NCBI GenBank assembly: GCA_002327985.1
Contig: DCVM01000059.1
Span: forward strand, 1 to 39,653
Length of the DNA stretch: 39,653 nucleotides
Reading direction: 5' to 3'
From: Syntrophaceae bacterium UBA2188
GTDB lineage: Bacteria > Desulfobacterota > BSN033 > UBA1163
In this document: one piece after another, positions 7,852 to 16,107 of the stretch
Numbering within the stretch: the stretch's first letter is position 1
How the letters are laid out: each line of letters begins with the position of its first letter
Made by a program: the position numbers and the translations under genes
The notes under the pieces: model-generated
What the model was told of the DNA's origin: nothing
The model's database searches: none
The model's input: the letters and a program-made list of their open reading frames with translations, nothing else

Positions 7852-8220
7852 ATGAAGAAAAAAATTTTAGTCGTTGAAGATGAAGAGAGTCTGAGGCTTT
7901 TATATGAAGAGGAGCTGAGATCGGAGGGATATGAGGTTCTCACTGCTGGAAATGGGAGAGAAGCCATTCAGCAGTTGGAAATAGGGAAACCCGACCTGAT
8001 CATTCTCGACATTGTCATGCCCGTGATGGATGGAATGGAAGCCCTGGGTCGGATTGTCAGCAAGGAAAGGAAAATCCCCATCATCCTCAATACCTCTTAT
8101 TCGGGGTACCAACAGGATTTCATGAGTTGGGCAGCCGATGCCTATGTGACGAAGTCCCATGATCTCTCCGAATTAAAAATGAAGATCCGTGAACTTTTAG
8201 AGAAAAGAAAGGCATCATGA
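7852..8220 (+). CDS. Single-domain response regulator (CheY-like receiver)
   Basis: A 122-residue receiver domain with no output domain. The acidic pocket is in EDEE (residues 9-12), the phospho-acceptor is D53 (ILDIVMP), and the conserved Lys is K101 (YVTKS). The segment before the Lys (NTSYSGYQQDF) matches a subgroup of stand-alone regulators. It probably works by protein-protein contact in a phosphorelay. Its stop overlaps the glgC start by 4 bases (ATGA), so translation of the two is likely coupled. No histidine kinase is in the window. Confidence 0.92.
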   Translation: MKKKILVVEDEESLRLLYEEELRSEGYEVLTAGNGREAIQQLEIGKPDLIILDIVMPVMDGMEALGRIVSKERKIPIILNTSYSGYQQDFMSWAADAYVTKSHDLSELKMKIRELLEKRKAS

Positions 8221-9422
8221 AAAAAGTCCTGGCCATGGTCTTAGCAGGCGGTCGGGGGGAAAGGCTCTATCCTCTCACTCGGGATCGAGCCAAGCCTGCT
8301 GTTCCTTTCGGAGCCATTTATCGGATCATCGACTTCACCCTATCCAACTGCCTCCACTCTGGGATGCGCCGCATCTATACGCTCACCCAGTATAAATCGA
8401 CCTCCCTTCACCGCCATATCCAATTGGGATGGAACATCCTCTCATCCCCCCTGGGAGAATTCATCGAGGCAATTCCAGCCCAGCAAAGAATTGATGAGCA
8501 TTGGTATCAGGGGACAGCCGACGCCATCTTCCAAAACATCAATATTTTACAAGTGGAGAGACCTGACCTGGTCCTGATCCTCTCCGGTGATCATATTTAT
8601 AAAATGGATTATCGGAAGATGATTGCCTTCCACCTGGAGAGAGAGGCGGATATGACGGTTGCTGCCATCCGGATGGATCGAAATCTTTCCAGAGAATTTG
8701 GTGTGATCGAAGTGGACGGAGATTGGCGGGTGGTAGGTTTTCAAGAGAAACCAGAGGAGCCTAAAACAATTCCGGGAGACCCGGGGGGGATCCTGGCATC
8801 TATGGGAGTTTATATCTTCCACACCGAGGTGTTGGTAAGGCGATTAATTGAAGACACCCGATCTGAGTCGAGTCATGATTTTGGTAAAGATATTATTCCC
8901 ATGATGATTGGAAAGGATCAAGTCTTTGCCTTTGATTTCAGGCAGGGTGATTTCGGAAAAACGGGTTATTGGAGGGATGTGGGGACGATCGATGCCTATT
9001 ATGAGGCTAATATGGACCTGATCTCGGTCACACCCCAACTCAATCTTTATGATTTTCAATGGCCCATCCTCACCTATCAACCTCCCTCTCCACCCGCCAA
9101 AACGGTTTGGATTGAAGAGGGAAGGGTGGGAACGGCTCTCAACTCGATCATCTCAAACGGTTGCATTATCAGCGGTGGAAATGTCAAGCGGTCTCTCCTC
9201 TCGCCCCGAGTGACGGTTCATAGCTTTGCAGAGATCGAGGATTCCATCCTTCTGGAAGGGGTAGAGGTCGGGAGGAATGCAAAGATCAAGAGGACCATCA
9301 TCGATAAAGAGGTTCAGATCCCTCCAGGGATGGAAATTGGTTATCATCTGGATGAGGATGCAAAACGATTCACCGTGACCGCCTCAGGGATTGTCGTGGT
9401 TCCCAAGGGGATCAGACTTTAA
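8217..9422 (+). CDS. glgC: Glucose-1-phosphate adenylyltransferase (ADP-glucose pyrophosphorylase)
   Basis: A 401-residue enzyme that makes ADP-glucose and pyrophosphate from ATP and glucose-1-phosphate, the committed step of bacterial glycogen synthesis. The N-terminal nucleotidyltransferase motif LAGGRGERLYPLT (residues 9-21), AKPAVPFG, the GTADA block near 100, the SGDHIYKMDY catalytic region and EKP are all present. The C-terminal part (about 290-400) is the left-handed beta-helix with hexapeptide repeats. Full length. It is translationally coupled to the upstream receiver protein. No other glycogen gene is in view. Confidence 0.95.
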   Translation: MKKVLAMVLAGGRGERLYPLTRDRAKPAVPFGAIYRIIDFTLSNCLHSGMRRIYTLTQYKSTSLHRHIQLGWNILSSPLGEFIEAIPAQQRIDEHWYQGTADAIFQNINILQVERPDLVLILSGDHIYKMDYRKMIAFHLEREADMTVAAIRMDRNLSREFGVIEVDGDWRVVGFQEKPEEPKTIPGDPGGILASMGVYIFHTEVLVRRLIEDTRSESSHDFGKDIIPMMIGKDQVFAFDFRQGDFGKTGYWRDVGTIDAYYEANMDLISVTPQLNLYDFQWPILTYQPPSPPAKTVWIEEGRVGTALNSIISNGCIISGGNVKRSLLSPRVTVHSFAEIEDSILLEGVEVGRNAKIKRTIIDKEVQIPPGMEIGYHLDEDAKRFTVTASGIVVVPKGIRL

Positions 9423-9531
9423 TCCCATCCCATCTCTCCGTCTTTCTTCTTGACTCAAAAGATGAGAAAATTTAATATGCATTGAAAGCCCATTTCATCT
9501 CTCTCTATTTGTTCTACGGATAGAACCGATC

Positions 9532-11211
9532 ATGCTTGAAGGTACCCGTCCCTTTCCAAAAGAATTGGTGAATCTCTATTACGAAAAAAGATGGTGGTTC
9601 GGAATACCTCTGGGAGAGATGCTGGATAGAACTTGTGACCTCTATCCTTATAAGGAGGCCCTGGTGGCCGAGGGGATGAGGTTAACGTATCGGCAACTGA
9701 AGGAATGGACAGACCGAGCTGCCATTACGTTTCTCCAATTAGGCATTGAGAAACTGGATCGAGTTCTTCTCCAAATACCCAATTGGGCAGAATTTGTCTT
9801 TGCCTATTATGGCCTTCATAAGATTGGCGCCATTCCTGTCATGTGCATCCCACGATTCTCACAGAGAGAAATGGAGCATTTCTGTGAGATGACAGAAGCC
9901 AAGGCCTGGATGGTTCCTTTGAAGTTTGAATCCATAGATTACAAACCAATGATCGAGTCGGTTCGATCTCATTCGTCGTTTTTAAAACATATTCTGGTGA
10001 TAGATTCCTCTGGGCGGAGGGATGAATCATTGCCTATGCCGGAAGGGACACTCCATTTCAGCACCCTTTTAAGTAAAGTGGACTTAAGCCAATATCCCAA
10101 GGATTATCTTCAATCTTTCAAACCGGATCCTGAGGAAATATGCCATTTAATGCCCACAGGGGGAACGACCGGTCTTCCAAAGCTGGTTCCGAGGACGCAT
10201 AATGATTGGTTCTGCAATGTGGAATTTCGTGCAAAAGCCTGGCAACGAAGCCCTCACGATATTACCTTGATCGCCACCCCCATTACCCATAATATGGCGA
10301 TTGAAGTTTCGTTAAACCCTTCCTTCCTCACAGGGGGGAAAGTAGTGATGATTCCTTCCACCCGCGCCAGAGAGATCCTTGAAGCAATCGATAGGGAAAA
10401 AGTGACGACGACGATCCTTGCCGTGGCTCAGGTTCAACAAATGGTTGACTTCCCAGAGTTGGATCAATACGATGTTTCCTCTTTGCAGGTGATCGCTACG
10501 GGGGGATCAACAATGCCCCCTGAGGTGATTCGAAAAGTGTACGATAAATTGAAATGTAAATTTTACAATGTCTATGGTAGCTCCGAGGGACCCTGCACTC
10601 AAACCCGGTACGAAGATCCGGACAAGGTCATCTATCATACGGTTGGATGGCCGATCTGCCCCTATGATGAATTCGAAGTGATCGACTCAAAGGATCACCC
10701 CCTTCCTCCTGAAAAAGAAGGAGAGTTAGTGGTAAGAGGGCCCTGCATCTTTCGGGGATACTATAAGTCGGAGGCCGAAAATCGAGAGGCCTTTACACCG
10801 GATGGGTTTTATCGAACGGGAGACATTGCCAAGTTTGATCAACAAGGACATTTAATCATTACAGGCCGGAGGAAGGATATTATTATCCGGGGAGGGGAAA
10901 ATATCAGCGCCAGGGAAGTGGAAGAGGTCATCAGCAGTCATCCAGCTATAGAACAGGTTGCTGCGGTAGCCATGCCGGACCCCCTTCTTGGCGAAAGGGT
11001 CTGTGCCTTCATCAAACCGAAGAAGAATGAAAAGATCACCTTCGAAGAGATCATCTCCTATCTCAAGGGAAAAAAGACATCGGTTCTTTACCTTCCCGAG
11101 CGAATTGAGATCATTGAAGAGATGCCCCTGACCCCTGTGGAAAAAGTGGATAAAAAGCGATTAAGAGAAGAAATTAAGGAAAAACTCAAAAAAGAAACCA
11201 GGATGAAATAG
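9532..11211 (+). CDS. EntE-like acid:AMP / acyl-CoA ligase
   Basis: A 559-residue member of the adenylate-forming superfamily. The P-loop is PTGGTTGLPKLVPRTHND (about residues 207-224), closest in style to 2,3-dihydroxybenzoate-AMP ligases (EntE/DhbE). A5 is YGSSEGPCTQTR (about 347), A8 is near GRRKDIIIRGGENI (about 445-458), and the A10 lysine lies in TPVEKVDKK near 536. The early FAYYGLHKIGAIPV block fits the same family. There is no siderophore synthesis here, so activation of an aromatic or other carboxylate to a CoA thioester is more likely. It precedes the TRAP transporter genes by 172 bases on the same strand, suggesting the ligase acts on the imported acid. Confidence 0.85.
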   Translation: MLEGTRPFPKELVNLYYEKRWWFGIPLGEMLDRTCDLYPYKEALVAEGMRLTYRQLKEWTDRAAITFLQLGIEKLDRVLLQIPNWAEFVFAYYGLHKIGAIPVMCIPRFSQREMEHFCEMTEAKAWMVPLKFESIDYKPMIESVRSHSSFLKHILVIDSSGRRDESLPMPEGTLHFSTLLSKVDLSQYPKDYLQSFKPDPEEICHLMPTGGTTGLPKLVPRTHNDWFCNVEFRAKAWQRSPHDITLIATPITHNMAIEVSLNPSFLTGGKVVMIPSTRAREILEAIDREKVTTTILAVAQVQQMVDFPELDQYDVSSLQVIATGGSTMPPEVIRKVYDKLKCKFYNVYGSSEGPCTQTRYEDPDKVIYHTVGWPICPYDEFEVIDSKDHPLPPEKEGELVVRGPCIFRGYYKSEAENREAFTPDGFYRTGDIAKFDQQGHLIITGRRKDIIIRGGENISAREVEEVISSHPAIEQVAAVAMPDPLLGERVCAFIKPKKNEKITFEEIISYLKGKKTSVLYLPERIEIIEEMPLTPVEKVDKKRLREEIKEKLKKETRMK

Positions 11212-11264
11212 GAGGGAAGTAAACCATTCAAGACGGATACCCGATTCTTAATGAGAGGGGGTGA

Positions 11265-11358
11265 AAAAAGTTGTTGATGTTTCCTAAAGGTTATTTTAAT
11301 GATCAGAAAGGCATGGACATTAGACAGCGGAGAGCAACAAAAATCTAAACAACTTTTT
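11265..11358 (+). promoter_or_regulatory. Leader inverted repeat upstream of dctP
   Basis: AAAAAGTTGTT (11265-11275) and its exact complement AACAACTTTTT (11348-11358) bracket 72 nt in the dctP leader. The downstream arm ends 10 bases before the strong AGGAGGTGGG ribosome-binding site. It may fold in the mRNA and set access to that site, or be a chance match in AT-rich sequence. Confidence 0.35.
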
Positions 11359-11383
11359 AACGAAAAACAGGAGGTGGGTACAA

Positions 11384-12451
11384 ATGAGAAATAAATCAAT
11401 CCTTATTGGTCTGATGGTCATGGGAATAATGGTTCCTTCAATAGTTTTTGGAGCCATTGAATTAAAATTCTGCAACTATTTCCCCGTTCCTGCTCGGCAA
11501 ACCAAAATCTGTGAGGAATTCATCAAAGATCTTGAGGCTCGCTCCGGCGGGCAATTGAAGATTCGTTTCTTCCCGGCAGGGACCCTGCTGACTGCTCCAA
11601 AGATCTATGATGGAGTCGTGGAAGGGATTGCAGATATAGGGTTTTCTAATATTAGCTACACTTTTGGCCGCTTTCGAGTAACCGAGGCACTTGATCTTCC
11701 CCTTGGTTTTCCCAATGCGTGGGTAGCGAACCATGTGGCCAACGACTTCTTCAGGGAATTCAAACCAAAGGAATGGGATAAGATCCATATGCTCTCTATG
11801 CATACCAGCCCTGTCAATGTTGTTCTCACTGCGACCAAGCCGGTCAATAAGCTGGAGGATCTAAAAGGGATGACCGTGAGAGGTCAAGGTTTCATTGCTG
11901 AGGTTGTGAGCGCACTGGGTGCAACACCACGAGCCATCCCTATGCCAGAAGCCTATGAGGCAATGCAAAAGAGAGTTTTTGAAGGGCTGATGATTCCGAT
12001 GGAAACATTGAGGGCCTTCAGACTGGCTGAAGTATCAAAGTATGCTACGGAATGCTGGCCCATCGGTCAAGTTTACACGTTCTACCTAATAATGAACAAA
12101 GACTCCTGGAATAAACTGCCGGCCAATATTCAGAAGATCATCAATGAATATCCTTTTGAGGAAAAGTTGGCTAACATGTGGAATGAAATAGATATAGATG
12201 GGAAAAATTACGGCAAGGAAAAAGGATTACAGTTTATTGAATTACCGGGCGAGGAAATGATTAAATGGAAGAAAGCGGTTGAGCCAGTGTTAGATAAATA
12301 CGTAAAGTCAATGGTCGCGGCAGGGTATAAAGAAAAAGAGGTTAGAGAATTGATTAATTATGTACGAATGCGAATTGAACACTGGACCAAGAAACAGAAA
12401 GAATTGGGGGTTAAATCGTCAACAGGTCCAGCCGAGGTTCGGCTGAAGTAA
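11384..12451 (+). CDS. dctP: TRAP transporter substrate-binding protein
   Basis: A 355-residue periplasmic receptor that delivers an organic acid to the DctQM membrane complex. Signal peptide: basic start (RNK), hydrophobic core at residues 5-18, probable cleavage after VFG near residue 23. The mature part starts ELKFCNYFPVPA and carries the family block LKGMTVRGQG with the Arg that pairs with the substrate carboxylate. A very strong AGGAGG site supports the start. The C-terminal region (RIEHWTKKQKELGV) is longer and more charged than average. A stable hairpin follows the stop, as often seen after genes for abundant binding proteins. The ligand cannot be named. Confidence 0.93.
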   Translation: MRNKSILIGLMVMGIMVPSIVFGAIELKFCNYFPVPARQTKICEEFIKDLEARSGGQLKIRFFPAGTLLTAPKIYDGVVEGIADIGFSNISYTFGRFRVTEALDLPLGFPNAWVANHVANDFFREFKPKEWDKIHMLSMHTSPVNVVLTATKPVNKLEDLKGMTVRGQGFIAEVVSALGATPRAIPMPEAYEAMQKRVFEGLMIPMETLRAFRLAEVSKYATECWPIGQVYTFYLIMNKDSWNKLPANIQKIINEYPFEEKLANMWNEIDIDGKNYGKEKGLQFIELPGEEMIKWKKAVEPVLDKYVKSMVAAGYKEKEVRELINYVRMRIEHWTKKQKELGVKSSTGPAEVRLK

Positions 12452-12467
12452 TTGCTGTTTACACAAT

Positions 12468-12493
12468 ATACCTCCCCCGTAAGGGGGAGGTAT
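12468..12493 (+). promoter_or_regulatory. Intra-operon hairpin between dctP and dctQ
   Basis: A perfect 11-bp stem (ATACCTCCCCC / GGGGGAGGTAT) closed by a GTAA loop, which in RNA is a GNRA tetraloop. No U-run follows. It is well placed to protect the dctP message and lower expression of dctQ and dctM. The core also resembles the GC-rich intergenic repeat family of this contig. Confidence 0.75.
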
Positions 12494-12514
12494 GCTCATG
12501 AGGATGAGAAGAGG

Positions 12515-13030
12515 ATGAAATTGGGGATGTTTTTAACTCATTTGGATAAATTTACGGGCTCATTCAGTCGTTCCCTCGAGTGGGTTGGAGTCGTCGGCAT
12601 ACTGCTGATGTTTCTTGTCAACTTTATTGATGTTGTTGGGGCGAAGTTTTTTCTCTGGCCTTTTCCGGGAGCCCCTGAAGTCATCAGCTTTTCCCAGATC
12701 GTAGCCATTGCCCCTGCCATTGCCACTACCCTCCTACTTGGCCGACATATTAGGGTAGAATTTATCATTGATCGATTTCCAAAGCGTATCCGAGCAGCGA
12801 TCAGCAGCATCAGTTCTTTTTTATCATTGATTCTCTTCGCTTTGATCCTATGGCAGAGTTTTCTCTATGGTCAATCCCTTCAAAAAGCAGGAGAAATCGG
12901 CTCCACCTCCCATTTACCTTTCTATCCCTTTGCTTTTCTTATTGCCTTCTGTTCCATTCCGGTTGGTTTAGTCTTCGTGAAGGAAATCCTCAAATCCTTG
13001 GCTGAGGCGTCAAATCATGGATCCAGTTAA
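12515..13030 (+). CDS. dctQ: TRAP transporter small membrane subunit
   Basis: A 171-residue small integral membrane subunit with about four transmembrane helices (VGILLMFLVNFIDVVGAKFF; then VAIAPAIATTLLLG; LSLILFALILWQ; FAFLIAFCSIPVGLVFV). The family pattern of a polar HIRVEFIID segment after helix 2 is present. I start it at the ATG at 12515, which follows the hairpin and GAGG. A TTG reading from 12452 would place the whole hairpin inside the coding sequence and is unlikely. It overlaps dctM by 14 bases, so the two are translationally coupled. Confidence 0.9.
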   Translation: MKLGMFLTHLDKFTGSFSRSLEWVGVVGILLMFLVNFIDVVGAKFFLWPFPGAPEVISFSQIVAIAPAIATTLLLGRHIRVEFIIDRFPKRIRAAISSISSFLSLILFALILWQSFLYGQSLQKAGEIGSTSHLPFYPFAFLIAFCSIPVGLVFVKEILKSLAEASNHGSS

Positions 13031-14318
13031 TGTAGGTGTCATCGGAATTATCTTGCTCGTCTTTCTTTTTCTTCTCAGAATGCCAGTGGCTTTTGCCATG
13101 GCATTTGTAGGATTTCTTGGTTTTTCCTACCTGAGTTCCTTTCATGCAGGTCTTAAACTTCTCGCCCGAGATTTTTTCGAGCAGTTTTCCAGCTTCCCTA
13201 TCAGTGCGATCCCGATGTTTATCCTGATGGGGTCCTTTGCGTTTGCATCTGGAATTGGGAAGAGACTTTATGATGCAGCTTATACGATTTTGGGGAGTCT
13301 CCGCGGAGGGCTAACAATGGCCACTGTCGTAGCCTGTGGTTTTTTTGCTGCGATATGTGGATCGACCGCGGCGACAGCAGCCACGATAGGAAAGATCGCC
13401 CTGCCGGAGATGAAAAGATACAAATATGATGACACCTTAGCCACGGGTTGTCTTGCCAGTGCCGGCACCCTTGGCATTCTCATTCCCCCAAGCACCATCT
13501 TTCTCGTCTACGGGATCATCACTGAACAATCCATTGGTAAGCTTTTTGTCGCTGGGATTATCCCTGGAACCATCCTCACTTTTCTATTCATTATTACCGT
13601 CGGTCTTATCTGCTGGCGTAATCCAGCCTGTGCTCCACCCGGAGCCTCCACCAGTTTGAGAGAGAAGGGAAAAGCCCTTTTAGGAATTTTTGAAGCCTTG
13701 ATTCTATTTGGCCTGGTTATAGGAGGGTTGTTCTTCGGTTGGTTTACTCCTACTCAAGCAGGGGGTATTGGCGCAGCGGGTGCTCTGGTCATCGGACTGG
13801 TGAGAAGGCAACTTAGCTGGCGAGTATTCATTGATTCCACGAAGGATGGATTGCGAACCTCTTGCATGGTTCTCTGTGTCATTGCCGGTGCTACCGTATT
13901 TGGCCATTTTATGGCAGTCTCGACCATTCCTTTTATTCTGGCGGATTGGGTGGAGGGACTCCCTTTACCGCCTATGGCTATCATGGGAGTGATTGTTTTT
14001 ATCTATCTTATGGGCGGTTGCTTCATGGATGCGATGGCCTTGGTGGTGCTCACTGTCCCCGTAATCTTCCCGGTGGTTGTTCGGCTTGGGTTTGACCCCA
14101 TATGGTTTGGTGTGGTCATCGTGCTGGTGAGTGAGATGGGAGTGATTACCCCCCCCGTGGGCGTCAATGTCTATGTCATCAAGGGAATCGCTCCAGAGGT
14201 CCCTCTCGAAACTATTTTTAAAGGTATATTTCCATTTCTAATAGCCATATTAATTAATACAGGTATATTAGTATTTTTCCCAAAAATTGCTCTTATCTTG
14301 CCCAATCTGGCGAAATGA
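13017..14318 (+). CDS. dctM: TRAP transporter large permease subunit
   Basis: A 433-residue polytopic protein, the channel of the sodium-driven TRAP importer. About a dozen hydrophobic helices are seen. Family signatures include AFASGIGKRLYDAAY, the conserved GFFAAICGSTAATAATIGK region and the AGTLGILIPPS loop, with a matching loop EMGVITPPVGVN in the second half. Length is normal. The start lies inside the end of dctQ. The gene is convergent with the small minus-strand gene at 14328. Confidence 0.95.
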   Translation: MDPVNVGVIGIILLVFLFLLRMPVAFAMAFVGFLGFSYLSSFHAGLKLLARDFFEQFSSFPISAIPMFILMGSFAFASGIGKRLYDAAYTILGSLRGGLTMATVVACGFFAAICGSTAATAATIGKIALPEMKRYKYDDTLATGCLASAGTLGILIPPSTIFLVYGIITEQSIGKLFVAGIIPGTILTFLFIITVGLICWRNPACAPPGASTSLREKGKALLGIFEALILFGLVIGGLFFGWFTPTQAGGIGAAGALVIGLVRRQLSWRVFIDSTKDGLRTSCMVLCVIAGATVFGHFMAVSTIPFILADWVEGLPLPPMAIMGVIVFIYLMGGCFMDAMALVVLTVPVIFPVVVRLGFDPIWFGVVIVLVSEMGVITPPVGVNVYVIKGIAPEVPLETIFKGIFPFLIAILINTGILVFFPKIALILPNLAK

Positions 14319-14327
14319 GGAAAAAGG

Positions 14328-14504
14328 TTAGAACAGGTCTTTTACGTCACTGATGTTGATCTCCAGCATTTTCACCGAGGCAAGGATCCTTTCTGCATTT
14401 CGGTCGACCGCCTGTATCCCACCGGAGAGTTGTTTTAATTCCAGAGTTGCCTTTTTAATCGTTTTGATTCGAGTGTCAAGTTTTCTCAATTCTCCGCGAC
14501 TCAT
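14328..14504 (-). CDS. 58-residue helical small protein downstream of paaK
   Basis: An open frame starting MSRGELRKLDTRIKTIKK and ending ISDVKDLF. It is helical and charged throughout with regular hydrophobic spacing, so a short coiled coil is likely. A GGGG-rich site lies about 10 bases upstream of the ATG. It is on the same strand as the acyl-CoA dehydrogenase and paaK genes, 222 bases after paaK. It ends 9 bases from the dctM stop. I do not recognise a family; it could be an accessory subunit or a conserved orphan. Confidence 0.6.
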   Translation of the reverse strand: MSRGELRKLDTRIKTIKKATLELKQLSGGIQAVDRNAERILASVKMLEINISDVKDLF

Positions 14505-14610
14505 TGTTTTTCATCCCCTTTCGTCCTTAACTCCCAACTAATTTAGTCATTAAGTCACTGTGTAATTGAGTCATTCAATGACTTATACTAAGGCGTTTAA
14601 TGAAACGACA

Positions 14611-14660
14611 TCACCCCCACCTTTACCCTCCCCCCTTGAGGGGGAGGGGTGGGTGGGGGG
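14611..14660. repeat. GC-rich intergenic palindromic repeat
   Basis: A C-rich run followed by TTGA and a G-rich run form a strong hairpin (CCTCCCC/GGGGAGG core). It is a copy of the family also seen at 83-180, 2709-2731 and 27151-27243. It lies between the 58-residue gene and paaK. The rest of 14505-14725 shows no gene. Confidence 0.65.
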
Positions 14661-14725
14661 TACTTTTTTCACGCGACGCACTATGCCCTATGCTCTCTGC
14701 TCTCTGCCCTATATCACTAGTCTTT

Positions 14726-16075
14726 TTAGCCATGTTTTCTTAAATCCTTAAACCGTTTGGCCTTTACCTCGTAACGAGGTAAGGAATTGAATGGGTGGAC
14801 TTCGATGTTATAACCCAGATTCGTTTTCAATCGTAATTGATCCTTCAGTTGGGTAAGGATCGCCTCCTGATTCTTTTCCTCTTCTGGTAAAATTTCGATC
14901 TTGAGGCTGATATTATCGAGATCTCCTTTCTTCGTCACGATGACCTCAAATTCATTGCTCAGGCCCTTGATCGAGCGAACCACTTCTTCAATGGCAGAGG
15001 GAGCAATGAGTACGCCTTTGATCTTCGTAATATCATCTGCCCTTCCAACGACCCCCCCTTGGATGATACGGAAGGTCCTTCCACAGGGGCAGGGATCTTT
15101 TGACCACTCTGCCACATCTTTAGAGTCGAATCGGATGCAGGGTTGAGCTATCCGGTCAAGAGCCGTGATGACAATCTTCCCTTTTCGGCCTGGCTCTTCG
15201 ATGATTTCCCCTGTTTCGATGTCTTCTAACTGGATGAGAAAAAGAGCTTCATTGACATGAAGACCGCCAGGTTGAGCCGTACATTCAAACCCCCACGCTC
15301 CGATCTCTGTGGCACCCACATGGTCATAGACCTTTGCCCCCCAAATTTCTTCCATTCTCTGTTTGGTAGAAGGAATGCTGGCACCTGGCTCGCCGGCACA
15401 GGTGATCTTTCGAATGGTCAGATCTTTCGCTGGATCGATTCCCAGTTTTTTCTTGGCCGTGTCCGCCATTCCCAAAACATAGGTAGGAGTTGCCATCATA
15501 GCATTCGCTTTAAGCTCTTGAATCTTCAGGATCCGAGCCTCCGTATCCAGAACGCCCCCCGGAATAACTTCGCACCCAATTTTTTCCGCTGCATAATGGC
15601 CCGCCCAGAAGGCGACGAAGATATTGTATCCAAAGGGAAGAAATACCCTATCCGTTTTCCGGTAGCTTTGAGCATAGAGAAGGTAAGCCCAGGCCTCAGC
15701 CCACCACTCCCAGTCCTGCCAGGTATCGGGCTGATAAACCGGTGTCCCGGTCGTCCCACTGGTCTGTCGAAATTCCGTCACCTCTTCCAGAGGCACGCAA
15801 AGAGCATCTCCATAAGGAAAGGGATCTTTTCTCTGGATATCTCTCATCATCGCCTTTTCCACCTTTGGAACCTTGGTCACATCTTCATAAGATTTGATAT
15901 CACCCGGTTCCAGGCCCGCCTCCTGATAAAGCTTTCGATGGAACTTTGACCTTTCATAGGCCCATTCTAAGATCCTCTTAAACTTTTTGAGCTGAAGATC
16001 TCTTAGTTTCTCGGGTGGAAGCGTTTCCACCACCGGGTTCCAATATAAATCTTTCTGGGTTGAATATGTTTTCAT
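14726..16075 (-). CDS. paaK: Phenylacetate-CoA ligase-family acyl-CoA ligase
   Basis: A 449-residue enzyme that makes an aryl- or acyl-CoA from acid, ATP and CoA via an acyl-AMP. The P-loop is TSGTTGTPVY (about residues 105-114). The later block GATEIGAWGFEC, the RFDSKDVAEW region and the PaaK-type cysteines (CPCGR, near 325) are all visible. The C-terminal AMP-binding-2 domain (YEVKAKRFKDL) is complete and ends in the catalytic lysine region. The acyl-CoA dehydrogenase gene lies 32 bases upstream on the same strand. Members of this family use phenylacetate, benzoate-like acids and others, so the substrate is uncertain. Confidence 0.9.
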   Translation of the reverse strand: MKTYSTQKDLYWNPVVETLPPEKLRDLQLKKFKRILEWAYERSKFHRKLYQEAGLEPGDIKSYEDVTKVPKVEKAMMRDIQRKDPFPYGDALCVPLEEVTEFRQTSGTTGTPVYQPDTWQDWEWWAEAWAYLLYAQSYRKTDRVFLPFGYNIFVAFWAGHYAAEKIGCEVIPGGVLDTEARILKIQELKANAMMATPTYVLGMADTAKKKLGIDPAKDLTIRKITCAGEPGASIPSTKQRMEEIWGAKVYDHVGATEIGAWGFECTAQPGGLHVNEALFLIQLEDIETGEIIEEPGRKGKIVITALDRIAQPCIRFDSKDVAEWSKDPCPCGRTFRIIQGGVVGRADDITKIKGVLIAPSAIEEVVRSIKGLSNEFEVIVTKKGDLDNISLKIEILPEEEKNQEAILTQLKDQLRLKTNLGYNIEVHPFNSLPRYEVKAKRFKDLRKHG

Positions 16076-16107
16076 GTTTCCCTCGTTCTCTCCTTTCCCC
16101 TAAGCAC

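Noticed and set aside
9532..11211. A siderophore (enterobactin-type) locus because of the EntE-like ligase
   Set aside because: No isochorismate, carrier-protein or non-ribosomal peptide genes lie nearby.
12452..12514. A TTG start for dctQ directly after the dctP stop
   Set aside because: It would translate through the strong hairpin and adds residues that do not look like a DctQ N-terminus.
15257..15949. A 230-codon open frame on the plus strand inside paaK
   Set aside because: It lies wholly opposite a well-supported ligase gene, has no family motif and looks like an antisense shadow.
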